Source: Adiantum capillus-veneris (lineage: Eukaryota > Streptophyta > Polypodiopsida > Polypodiales > Pteridaceae). From it: DNA of 64,000 nucleotides. Made by a program: the position numbers and the translations under genes. Below, in pieces: positions 43,472-54,014 of this stretch. Each line of letters opens with the position of its first letter. The stretch's first letter is position 1. The notes below the pieces were generated by a model. The model ran no database searches. It saw only the letters and a list, made by a program, of their open reading frames with translations, and was not told where the DNA came from. Where the stretch lies: contig CM043966.1 in assembly GCA_014529385.2 (NCBI GenBank), forward strand, positions 105,730,087-105,794,086, read 5' to 3'.

Positions 43472-45007
43472 GCGCCGTCAAAAATCTGGGATGTTGAATT
43501 GATTGACATGCACATCGCTTCTTTGGCTCATCGGTTGTCACCTTATATATTGGAAAATGAAGGCTTCTGGTTGTGGGCAGGATAGCCAGGTTGAGAGCCC
43601 ACTGTCGTGTTTGATCAATGATTATGAGAGTTCCTGTGCGCATACGCAAACACAAGCATGCTGACATTTTCACTTCAACACAGGTGCATGTTTTGTGGGC
43701 ATAAATGCATGCTCTCAATTCAATTTGAGGGTATGCACATCGGGCGTTTGCTAGTTTGTAGTTTATCGTTATATGGAGAATTTTCTGATGTTATAATTAG
43801 GTGCTCCAAGTCATGCATATCTATATGCAATTAGCGATGTGACTATAACATTTATTGAGTTTCAGTTGATTTTCGCTATAGTGTTTTCCCTTTTCATTTG
43901 ATGTGGCTGATGTTTTAGGTATATTTTTGCTAGTTTTGATGAAGTTGTTTACTCGATGTCGTACGCTGTTTTTCTTCAGAAGTTGGGCAAAGATGAGGAG
44001 ACATTTGTGGTTGATTTAAAGAAGGGGAAGGTGTACAAAGGTGAAAACCATTTCTCCCATCTGAGATTTAAAGCACAACTAAGTCGCTATTGAGTGGACA
44101 AAAGCACAGTGTAGTGTAATATTAAGTTGTTCTGATTTCGTAAGTGGACGGTTTTCCCTTGGTTTTCTTGGTTATTGCCAGGGGCTTTCGAAGGCAAACC
44201 CGATGCGACATTCTCGTTTGTGGATGACGATTTTGTTGCTGTTTCCTCTGGAAAATTGAATCCACAAATGGCTTTTATCAGGTACTAGAAAAATGTAGTA
44301 GTTTATGGTTATATTGAGGATTTTTCTGATGCTATGTTTAGGTGCCTCAAGCCATGCATACTATGTGATAGTGTTGTAATTATAATATGGGAAAATTACC
44401 AAAATACGCCCGGAAATTGCCAAGATACCCACCCTTGTATCATTTTGGGATGGATTTACCTTAATTTTTGCATAGTCTAATCTTTATGTCAATGGATGTC
44501 TCTTCAAGTGACTTAGACAAAACTATTCACAAATGAACTCACAAATAGAGGCGTCTGTGTTCAAACGATAAATGATATCATCTTAAGAGTCCACAATACC
44601 ATCTAAAATCCTAGTTCTAACATCTTATATTGAGGGCCAATCTTCCTATGCAGAGTCGCAAAAAAATTGTTATCAGAGATGTTTGCGAGGTTAATTAGAG
44701 GTATTTTTGGAATTATGGAGAAATTAAATTCTGGGAATTTTTGGTCAATTACGGGGGTATATTGGGAGTTTTTTTAACTTTTTGAGGGGTATTTTCATAA
44801 ATACAGGGGTGTTTTGGTAATTTTCGATATGAGTTTCATTTGAGTTTTCCACTACATTACATGCCCTTGATCCTTTGCATATAGTTTTCTTTTGTTGTAA
44901 CTTTATTGCTGGTTTTATCATGCAGAGGTAAAATGAAAGTCAAAGGGAGCATGAGCGCGGCTCAGAAATTTACCCCCGACATTTTTCCGAAACCAGCTAA
45001 GCTCTAG
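43258..45007 (+). CDS. SCP2: Sterol carrier protein 2 (SCP2) domain protein, four exons
   Basis: Exons 43258-43392, 43980-44040, 44182-44281 and 44926-45007 join with GT-AG introns and consistent phases. They total 378 nt, 125 residues plus stop, close to the roughly 123 residues of the small plant SCP2 proteins. Diagnostic segments run through the whole fold: DAGKDVLNKVGLVYQ (about 26-40), ETFVVDLKKGKVYKG, DATFSFVDDDFVAVSSGKLN, PQMAFIRGKMKVKGSMSAAQ and KFTPDIFPKPAKL. The family binds sterols and other lipids in vitro and is peroxisomal in plants. The C-terminal tripeptide AKL is an accepted type 1 peroxisomal signal (SKL is the commoner form). The ATG at 43258 is chosen because the frame gives the expected N-terminal length. 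Intron 3 contains a TIR element. The gene looks intact and is the best-supported host gene here. Confidence 0.95.
43408..43470. repeat. (GT)n(GA)n microsatellite in SCP2 intron 1
   Basis: GT run followed directly by a GA run, starting about 15 bp after the donor site. Confidence 0.95.
44390..44826. mobile_element. 437-bp TIR element (MITE), copy 2, in SCP2 intron 3
   Basis: Left end ggaaaattaccaaaatac and right end (reverse complement) cgaaaattaccaaaacac form inverted ends. ATATG occurs on both sides (44385-44389 and 44827-44831), a likely 5-bp target duplication. Inner sequence ctagttctaacatctta, in reverse complement, resembles aagatgctaaaactag of the copy at 8990-9485, so this copy is inverted relative to it. 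Confidence 0.75.
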
Positions 45008-45162
45008 AGCATACGACGGCCCCATGAGTTGTTTGCCCGTTACGTTCCAGAAAAATGTAGAGCTGATTTAGAATTTTTTCTTTCTTGCAAATCACAATCA
45101 TGTATGTATAGATTGTCAATTAATAAAACAAGGCAAACATTCAATCTTTATGGTTGCCTCTC

Positions 45163-45167
<5 letters not shown>

Positions 45168-45227
<60 letters not shown>

Positions 45228-45248
45228 AGAAGAAGAAGAAGAAGAAGA
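45168..45248. repeat. (GA)n(GAA)n compound microsatellite
   Basis: About 28 GA units followed by about 8 AGA units, some 160 bp past the SCP2 stop. Confidence 0.95.
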
Positions 45249-46229
45249 GAGTTTTAACGTTGTAGGAAACTATCCCAAGAGACCTTTAAAGATCTAGCCG
45301 ACGAGGAGTTGAACTCAAGACAGAGAGAGATTTTTACCTCTGTAGATTTGAGCTATCATAGCCTTTCTTATGTGTATGATTGGCCAATTATACGCTTAAA
45401 AATTGGGGTGTCCAATTTTTTTTGGCCTCGAGTCCTAGCCTTTTAGTTGTAACTTTTGGCTTCTACTGTGAGTCCTTTTATGCTTAGAAATCTTATTGTT
45501 CAAAGATCATGGAAATTCATGTAGCTTGCTATATTTCCCCCCCACTTTTCTTTATGGCGTATGAAATTTGACGCATTGTATTAGTTTCTATGTGTCTGAG
45601 TCATACTTTTTTCATACTTCCATACCCGTATGCATATGCAAGTATGTTTGTTGTATGAAAAACTATCGAGAGGATTGTGTTAATTCTTACTTTTTCCCTT
45701 GTGTTTAATTGAGTTATTCTTGAACTTTTGGATGTACATTAAAATTTGAAAGATGCCATTGGGTATCGAATTTGGGTCTTTACACACCTGCACCTCCACT
45801 TTTTTAAGCAGTCGGTTACGCTCCCCTTTGCGCTTTGGCAAATGATCTACAATGTACTTTGGGAAAATGGCTGGACAACAGTTAGTAGAAGAAATCGAAT
45901 ATGGTTTATAATTTATGGTTTTTGGTGCTCTTGAAGATGAGGAAGAGTGCTAAATTAATTTCATAAATTTGTTATACAAATAATGTCAAGTAGTCTTTTC
46001 AAAATTTACGAGCTTTTTCCTTCTTGCAGGGAAAATGAAATTGAATAATATTGAGTTTTTGGTCGCTTTTGTAGAGTACTTAGGTCTAGTGAAGGTATTT
46101 GTAAATCATATTATTTGCATGCCTGCTCCTGGTGCAGCCAGTTTGGAAACTATCTAAAGAAAACTTGAAAAGAGAACCAAGTTAAACAAGGCGTTTGGAG
46201 ATGGACGTTGGCATTGCCTTTTACTCGGG

Positions 46230-46231
46230 TT

Positions 46232-46277
<46 letters not shown>

Positions 46278-46280
46278 GTA
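46230..46280. repeat. (GT)n(GA)n microsatellite
   Basis: About 13 GT units followed by about 12 GA units. Confidence 0.95.
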
Positions 46281-47120
46281 AACAAGAAAATTAGAATGTA
46301 CCATTAAAAATATGAAGGGAACTTTGTTGTACACGGTTGAAATTCCTTGTGCATACATCCTTCTTTTTTGTTGAAAGGCAATACATAAAAAAGTGAACCA
46401 AAATTGCAATAAATATACCTTTTGTGGGGTTTAATGACTACAAGCCAAATCCTGGGGTGTAAGGGCTATGTTTGTAAGATTGTGGTCTCAATGTGTCTCC
46501 AAACATAACTCCAAGATTATTACTACACACATATTTTGCTTTATTTAGTTTTGCGCCTATTTCTTGCTTCAAGTTTCTACTTCTTCCTATTTGAAATTCA
46601 TGATAATTTGTTTTGAAGTAGGCTATTAGCTATCTTCAAATTGCTATCCAAAGATTGTTCTTCACGAGATTGCAATCTCAAAAATATTTGAAGAGAATAA
46701 GCATAGATGTGGACAAGTAAAGGAGGATTTGTAATTTCCATGATGGCAAAGCACATCTCCAATCTAAAAATGCCAAACCGAATAAAATGCCAATGTCAAC
46801 TATTGGCTAATACTGGCTCTGGTCAAAAGGCAATAACATAACATTTCTACTAGGCAAAAAAGTGTTGCATTCTCATAGATTTTGAGCGAGCCTTGAGCAT
46901 TATGGTATGTATTGTTGGAGATCCTCGCGATAGGATTTATAGAGACACAGATGGTACACGATATTCCTTGATGATTAGATTGCCATATTCTCCACAGCAT
47001 GGCTAGGATTCGGTAGTGGTGACCACACAGAGTCCACAAACATCTTCAAGATAGACTTTCCTTACTAGGTCACCTCCCAAATCTTCATCACACAAACATA
47101 TTTTGCCTCAAAGCACAGTT

Positions 47121-48700
47121 GTTTAATTGAGGTCTTGAGTGATTGAGATGAAGGAGATGAATGCCCATATTGACGATAGGATGAGTACACTAGAGAGCAC
47201 TACCGTAGATTCGCCTAGAGTGATTATTCCAGAGGTTGCTACTTTTTCTACAGAGGAGATACATCCTAGTGAGATTGCTCCTATGCCAGAGACGAGACCT
47301 GAGCCAATAGAGATGGATAGCATGCCAGATTCTATACTTTTTGGTGATTCCAGTGCACCTATCATAAGGGTAGATGTGTGCCCCCAGAGCCTACATTTGT
47401 GGAGATCAATGTCGCCCATGACCTTGATAGAGTTGTGTCACATGAGGCTATAGTTTCGACGAGCAACACGAGTCCTACAACTTGAGATGAGCTACATTGC
47501 CTAGCCACTACTTTGCAGACAGATAGACCCATGCTAGTCTTGTGTGGTGAGAGAATGTGATTGTGTATATTTCATGTTTTGACACACGGTCGAGTTTCTT
47601 TGAGAAACTCAAACGCTTTGCTCGAGATCCTTCCACACATCAGCTAGTGTGAGTTATGCCTAGCCCAGGCATGCCAGGATCCTTTAGAGACGAGTATGAT
47701 GCGATGTACTTGCCGATGTTTGAGATTGACTTACGAACCATAGAGCCTTTATCCTATGAAGAGTCCCTAGATAAGCATACTCATCCGACATTGATATAGT
47801 TGCATAGACTTGAGCAGAAATAGACATATATTGACGACTACGGATGTACATACATATGAGAGTTTAGCACATCTAGTGAGTTACCTCCGAGTGCTTATGT
47901 TTGATCGAGACCCTTGAGAGCAAGTATATAGAGGCACTAATCATACCATCTGGTGAGTTACCTCCGAGTGTGAGGCCATGCTTATGTTTGATCGAGACCC
48001 TTGGTGAGCAAGTATATAGAGGCACTGATCATACCATCTATGTGCTGACTACCAGATTGAGATACACACCTAGACCATTGATCAATCGAGCACGTTATAG
48101 AGCTAGAACCTTCAGCGATGCTATTTTTAGCATACAATGCTTCATTTTTTTGACAGACATATCATTTGCCATATGATGTATTTATGGGATCTACATGAGT
48201 ACCGGATTGTATATTTGACGTTGCCATGACGCCTAAGAGCTATAGAGATGCACACAATTTTATGAATCTCATGAACGGTCGGACATATTTTTTATTCCAT
48301 AGGTATAAAAGTGAAAATTAGGTCATTTTTCACTTATCTTTTTGAGAGTAGAGCTTTCATGGAAAGCTTGTGAGGAAGGTGGAGATGGTGATGCATATGG
48401 TGCAGCTTCCTCTTGTGCTTCCACTCCTTCGATGGCATGCAATTCAAAGTTGAGCACTCTTCTTCTTTTATCTCCATGCCATTTGCATTAATCGTGTGTG
48501 GTTAAGTGGGTTAGTCCATTAGGAAGAGAATGGGGTCTAGGAGGGTCTCTTTACTTGGTAGTTTAAGAAAGTCAAACCTTTAGTATTAAGAAAATAATCA
48601 AAGGACAGATTTTGAATTCAAACAAGCAAAACGGCTAGTTTATTTGAATTCAAATTTCCCCCCAAAATGGAATTTGAAATGTAGCGGGTAAGACGATATC
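47121..48700. other. Unrecognised stretch with decayed frames and a tandem repeat
   Basis: A 104-codon + strand frame at 47139-47453 (IEMKEMNAHIDDRMSTLEST, acidic) could be a gag or host remnant; no motif identifies it. Nearby 47877-48040 is a tandem duplication. No function is assigned. Confidence 0.4.
47877..48040. repeat. Tandem duplication of about 76-88 bp
   Basis: Two units start gagttacctccgagtg (about 47879 and 47954) and share tatgtttgatcgagaccctt and agcaagtatatagaggcact. The second unit has two small insertions. Confidence 0.85.
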
Positions 48701-48714
48701 ATGTAGCATATTCT

Positions 48715-49086
48715 CGTATTCCCATGGATAGACTTGGGTAATCCAAAGTTAAAATCCATGGATATACTCTCCCATGGTGAATGAGGGATTGGCAATGGTT
48801 GGAGTAATCCAAGTTGCTTCCCTCTATCATACTTGGTCTTTTGTCATACCACACATTTTGAAACATACTTTTGTATATCTACTTTCATGGTAGGCAAATA
48901 AAAGTACGTCTCTAGTCCTCGAAGAGTAGGTTGAATGCCTCTATGCCCCGCATAGAGAGGAGCATGGGATTCATACATGACTTTCTCACAAAGGGAGTGG
49001 GTAACACATAGCCTATTGTCATGGAGAAGATAACCATCCTGCAAGGCGAATGGTTCTTCTTTCTTCCACAATGCAAGGGCTGATAT
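48715..49086 (-). pseudogene. Ty3 integrase fragment (element C family)
   Basis: The - strand reads ISALALWKKEEPFALQDGYL, RLCVTHSLCEKVMYESHAP, YAGHRGIQPTLRGLETYFY and LPTMKVDIQKYVSKCVV, closely matching the zinc-binding integrase part of element C (ISALALGKKEEPF; YESHAPPYAGHRG). It is cut at 49086 by the LTR of element F. Confidence 0.85.
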
Positions 49087-51476
49087 TGATAGCCGTTTTT
49101 TGGCTATTATAAATTTTCATAGTGAGCTACCTCACCCTACCAAAATCACCCAAACACTGTGGCTATCCCTACCATTTCACTGTACATAGGCGTGTGTGAG
49201 TTAGAGGACTTTTCCCATATTTTCTTAAAGACCCTCAGTTAGCTAGTCACTGGGCTAGTTGAACCAAAAAAAATTTTTAAAAAAGAGAAAAGGTATATTA
49301 TGGCCTCTTTGTGTGTAAATATTTCATTGTATATAGGGCCTAAATATACGGATTTTTTATAATTATTTTGGTATTTATTTAAATATTTATACTTACGTGT
49401 GTATTATTTATGCTATGTACATTGACTCACCATTACCACAATTTTTCTTACCATACTCTTTATTCCATAAAGAAATAATTTCATGCAAGCTTCTCTTATT
49501 TTTGGTGTAACTCCATCCCAACAAAAATCCAAAAAAACTAGTTTTATTTATATGTATATTTTTTCACTATTGTGATTTTTTCTCTTCCTACATCTATTCT
49601 CTATTACTCTCATAAATTAGAACACAAAAAATATTCATCTTTTTATGGTAGACTTATAATGAGAGAGATTTATTTTGACTCCTTTATATTTTTTTCCACC
49701 TATATTATTTATATTTGACATGTACATATTTTTTTAGACCCCTCAATATTTGATTTCCTTAGTTGTACTATTCATTTATATCATGATCTCAACAATATCT
49801 TCAACTACAGACCTACCAAATAAGGTCAAGGGTATGTGGCATGCATGCATGCATGCACTATGGAGGGCTCACTCTTGGAGGCATTCAAAAGAATCATCCA
49901 AAGAAGGACTCCACAAGGACTTTGTGCAGTGGGAAAAGATAGTTGGTTTTGTTGAATTTTTAAAGGTCACTTGCTCTCTGAATTTGAAAAGGTGATACAA
50001 ACGAAAGTTGTAGCTCGTCGGCTGAAATTTTGTCTTAAGTTTTTTCATATTTTTTTGAGCTACGAGCTATGAGCTATGATTTTATTGGTGGACCCCAGTT
50101 TGCCCATGCAATGTTGCCACACTCCCTCTTCCACTTTATCATTTCCTCTTTCACACACACTTCTCCACTCATCATCCCCACTTCTCTCACCACTCCTCTC
50201 TGCACCCTACTCACCTTCTTCTCAACCTTGAAGAATAAGAGAAACCATGGTGAACTCATGTCTCCTACACACACTTCCATTCCAGAATTGACCACCTAGT
50301 CTCATTTTTTCTCTTCCATATTACCCATATCTATTAAAAAAACCACAAAATTCAGCCTCTTCTCTTGAAAGACAACACCATGTTGATTGATTACTCATAT
50401 TTAATTACCTTGGCTCTCAAGGAAGGTCAAGAGTGGAGAAAAAACGTACCGTCAAAGCTAGTGGACCGTCAACAAGCGTCAAAATTGACCCTACTCAGGA
50501 CACTTGGAACATCAACATTGTAAGAAATCTATATTTTCTTACCTATTAAGAGTTTTTTCTTCCTTATTCGTATCCTACATGGATACTTCCATTGTAAATA
50601 TCCAATTCCATTTGTACATCAATAAAAATACTAACTCTACTAATTTACTAACACTAACCTACTATGAAAAGTCCTATCACCTCCACTTCTCTCCTCTCTC
50701 TCTTCTTCATCTATCTCCACCAACTTCTTGATAATTCCAAGCAAAAGAAATTAGATAAGTGCTGAAAATCTAACCCAACCATGGTTAGAGGAGTAACCCT
50801 GGACCTCAAAATTGCTCTAAAAGGAGGATGTAGCTAGCACAAAAGGGGGGAGCCATAAGCAAGAGCACTATGCTATAGCTTGAGAAGCCAAGCTCAACCT
50901 CTCTAGAAGGAGCTCTTGAGTGGAAGCTCATTGTCTTATACATATGCATGTGTTGTATTAGGGGTGATTAGCAAGGGAACTCTATGCCATTGTAAGAGAG
51001 AGTGATCATTCAATTGAGAGTAGGAAATCTATTATTTCTCCTACTAGTGTAAGCCCAACATTTGCTGAATCAAGGAGGGTGGATTTGGACTAAGCTTGGA
51101 TACTTTGTCTCTCTTCCAATGTGAAGTAATGGACAACAATGATGTGTAAGTGTCTTGGTGTTTTTTTAAGTTCTTGATAGCTTGTCTCTGGGTGTTGTCA
51201 TCAATTTAGCCATAAATCCCACATACTGTAAGAGGGCGACAGGGTGGAGAGGACTCCCTTGGCCTTAAGACAGTGATTGGGGTGGCTTTTCTTTTGATGT
51301 GTTGTGGTGTAATTTACTCAAGCTATGTTGAACAAATACTAATCTCACTTTGTTGGTCATGACAGATTTGTAAGAAGGTATTAATGCAACAAGCACCCCC
51401 TCCCCCTTCTCTCTCTTTCTTACATATATATTTGTGTTTGCTTGATCACTGTCGATACATTTCAAAGCAGCCTGAG

Positions 51477-51510
<34 letters not shown>

Positions 51511-51683
51511 GCGTCCTAGTTTGCATCCAAAACTAGGTGGTGCCCCAAATTTGTGTAGGGTTAGGTTGCGGGTTTGTGTGTGTGTGTTGTTGTTTTATCC
51601 AACCCCAACCCAATTGAGCAGCACGGGAGCCTAGAAGAGTGCTTAGAGGCCACTCTTCTTGTTGCCTGCCTCGGACCGCCTCA
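49087..51683 (+). repeat. 5' LTR of element F (about 2.6 kb)
   Basis: Starts tgatagccgttttttggc; matches 57721-58950 for about 1.23 kb with only a few percent difference over most of that length. The 3' border is set by the CA before the primer-site candidate. It contains a (CT)n run at 51479-51509. Confidence 0.75.
51479..51509. repeat. (CT)n microsatellite
   Basis: About 15 CT units near the 3' end of the 5' LTR of element F. Confidence 0.95.
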
Positions 51684-51686
51684 AAT

Positions 51687-51703
51687 TGGTGCCCCCACTG
51701 AGG
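51687..51703 (+). promoter_or_regulatory. Candidate primer binding site of element F
   Basis: tggtgcccccactgagg lies three bases after the inferred LTR end. TGGTGCCC fits the CCA end of a tRNA, and similar sites follow LTRs of plant Ty3 elements. The tRNA is not identified. Confidence 0.55.
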
Positions 51704-51758
51704 ACGGCTTGTATATTTTTGTGTAGGATCAACCTTTTAGCATAGTCAAGAAGTTTGC

Positions 51759-51971
51759 ATGAATCACGAGAATTTGTATGATCCCTTCATTCCCATTGCA
51801 AGGCAAAAGGTACACATAATTGTTAGTACTAAGTTGCAATTTCAACGTGTAATTCGTAGAATTGTAGGTCCTCTTAGGTTGGCCGAGATAAACGCTTCAG
51901 TAAATCCTTTTATTTTGCCTCTCATTAGGTACGACCTTAGTCTGGACGTCTATATTTTTGTTTTGTTTTAA
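51759..51971 (+). CDS. Small leader ORF 1 of element F (70 aa)
   Basis: Starts MNHENLYDPF and ends ILPLIRYDLSLDVYIFVLF. Its sequence and length resemble the next ORF, with shared spacing of VxI, GxxR, EIxA, ILPLxxY and VxIF. No known domain. It lies between the primer site and gag. It may be a translated leader peptide or just a duplicated leader segment that has stayed open. Confidence 0.4.
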   Translation: MNHENLYDPFIPIARQKVHIIVSTKLQFQRVIRRIVGPLRLAEINASVNPFILPLIRYDLSLDVYIFVLF

Positions 51972-51992
51972 GAATTAGGGCATGCATAGACC

Positions 51993-52211
51993 ATGTACAA
52001 TGGCCCAGGAATTGAGGTTTTCCCCTTCCATTTCACTCCGCACATTAGAGTAAACATCGCAATTAGTAGAAAAATCCATTTTCGACAACGTATGGTGTTC
52101 ATGTTCGGTGCCCAAAGAGTAGGAGAAATTCTTGCATTACCAAACTCTGTCATCCTACCTCTCATGGATTATCATAGGTCATTTTATGTGAATATTTTTA
52201 TTTTGTTGTAG
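51993..52211 (+). CDS. Small leader ORF 2 of element F (72 aa)
   Basis: Starts MYNGPGIEVF and ends ILPLMDYHRSFYVNIFILL. Diverged tandem partner of the ORF at 51759-51971 (offset 234 nt), with a hydrophobic C-terminus in both. It ends about 80 bp before the gag start at 52292. Function unknown. Confidence 0.4.
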   Translation: MYNGPGIEVFPFHFTPHIRVNIAISRKIHFRQRMVFMFGAQRVGEILALPNSVILPLMDYHRSFYVNIFILL

Positions 52212-52291
52212 AATAGATTGCAATTTAGAAAATATTATTGTGTAAATCTTTTAAAGAGAAAAAAAAAACGCGTCACTTTGAAATTAATTCA

Positions 52292-53210
52292 ATGGAGAGA
52301 CAACGCCAAATGTCCGGATATCCTCTTTTCTTTGGAGAGTCTGGAGAGGATGCAGAATTATTTTTAGCAAATTTCAAGATGTCTTGGCGTATCAAGAGGA
52401 TAGTAACTGATCAAGAGTGCATAGAAATGTTAGGAAAGATGCTAGCACTTGGTTTGACTCTTTGCCTGAGGAAGTTAAGGAGAATTACACAGAAGTTTTG
52501 AATCATTTCAAGAGATACTTCTTTGATCCCCAAAACACTCATAAGCAAAAAGATTTAAATGACTACTACTTGTACAAGTAAGAGTCTGGAGAGGATGCAG
52601 AATTATTTTTAGCAAATTTCAAGATGTCTTGCCGTATCAAGAGGATAGTAACTGATCAAGAGTGCATAGAAATGTTAGGAAAGATGCTAGCACTTGGTTT
52701 GACTCTTTGCCTGAGGAAGTTAAGGAGAATTACACAGAAGTTTTGAATCATTTCAAGAGATACTTCTTTGATCCCCAAAACACTCATAAGCAAAAAGATT
52801 TAAATGACTACTACTTGTACAAGTAAGAGTTTCTACGTCTTTGGGCTCTATGGATACAAAATGTTGCTAACCCTGGTGATGGTGCATAATTTCTAAAGAA
52901 GGAGAGATTCATAACTGGAATCTTTATTGATCTTAAGGTAAAGGTGGAGGCGGATGCACCTGCCACCTATGATGCAGCTGAAATTAGAGCTTCCAAGAAG
53001 TATAGGAAACTCAAGTGCCTAAGGGGAGAGGTTCCAATAGAAGTTCTTAGACCTAAAGGTATGTCACAAGCATCGACATCTAGGGAGCTTCCTGAGGTAA
53101 CAGCTGAAGTGATCGAGAAGTTAAATGAATTAAGTAGCCTGTCAATTCACCTTGCACAAGACATAGGTCCAAAGGCACAAGCAAAGAAGTCAGAAGAGAG
53201 AGAGCCATGA
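52292..53210 (+). pseudogene. Gag of element F, disrupted by a tandem duplication
   Basis: Starts MERQRQMSGYPLFFGESGED, with FLANFKMSWRIKRIVTDQE. A 245-bp tandem duplication (52337-52826) shifts the frame. Coding resumes downstream with VKVEADAPATYDAAEIRA and AQDIGPKAQAKKSE. Gag would build the particle; this copy is broken. Confidence 0.75.
52337..52826. repeat. 245-bp tandem duplication in gag of element F
   Basis: gagtctggagaggatgcag begins copies at 52337 and 52582, both ending ttgtacaagtaa. The copies are almost identical. Confidence 0.92.
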
Positions 53211-53222
53211 CCTAGGAGAGTC

Positions 53223-53663
53223 TTGCAATGTTGGAATTGCGGAGAGTCTGGACATGGGATGTATAATTGTCCTTGGCCCTGTGGGGAGCCAAGGAGACCT
53301 AACTTGAATTACCCAAGAATGAATTCAGGTGAAGGAATGGGTCAAAAAACAAGGCTTCTACAAAGGCCAAATGGAACAAGACCACCTCCACAAGGGGTAG
53401 AAGGAGTTCCACCTTTGCCAGATCCAAATGTGCATGTGGTAGAGGTGACAAATTCAAATGAGGTTGACATGGAAGCAAATGGAATTAAGCGTGGCCGAGG
53501 GAAGGGTAAAGAGAAAGAAGGTGTCACATCACAGAGTGACCATGGACGAGGCAAGAAGGCAAAGGAGACCAAGGAAGCTAAGAGGACTCGACGTCGTATC
53601 AATATCCAATACTTCCCTCTTGGACATGGTATGGCTCCATACAACCTGTTGGAAGACATGTGA
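53223..53663 (+). pseudogene. Zinc-knuckle and linker region of element F
   Basis: CWNCGESGHGMYNC (53226-53267) is a canonical CCHC knuckle for RNA binding. A basic, lysine/arginine-rich stretch (KRGRGKGKEKE, KKAKETKEAKRTRRR) follows and the frame ends FPLGHGMAPYNLLEDM, a segment also present in element G. Confidence 0.8.
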
Positions 53664-54014
53664 GGTAAGGGTCCTGATATCTCATGGCCTCAGTTTCTTG
53701 CATTATGCCCACAAGTTAGGAGGGATTTAACAAAGGCAGTTAGCACTAGGAGAAAGGTAAAAGAGAGTGTGCCTGCTGTAAAAATTGCACATGCTGAAAT
53801 AAATGAGGATATTACACCTGTGCTAGATTGTTACATCAAAGGAAGATTGGTTAGGAAAGGTCTAGTGGAAAGTAAAAATGGCAAACAATAGCAAGGCTAG
53901 GTGCGTAGGCATTTGTAAAAATGTCTTTGTGGAGGCCTTTGGCATTAAGAAGGCGGTGGATTTTTATGTTATGTCGACCAAGGGAAATGGTTACCCATTT
54001 ATCCTAGGAAGACC
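53664..54014 (+). pseudogene. Protease remnant of element F lacking the active-site motif
   Basis: Fragments ALCPQVRRDLTKAVSTRRK and GRLVRKGLVES are followed directly by MANNSKARCVGICKN and GNGYPFILGRPWL. In G, a decayed NGGVQVCLV segment precedes MANHAKARC; in F the stretch that should carry the aspartic active site is absent. Confidence 0.6.

Larger units (their letters stand above)
45008..47120. other. Non-coding stretch downstream of SCP2
   Basis: Probable 3' UTR then AT-rich DNA with microsatellites at 45168-45248 and 46230-46280. No gene recognised. Confidence 0.6.

Noticed and set aside
53342-53659. 105-codon - strand frame opposite the CCHC linker
   Set aside because: Antisense shadow of the basic linker of element F.
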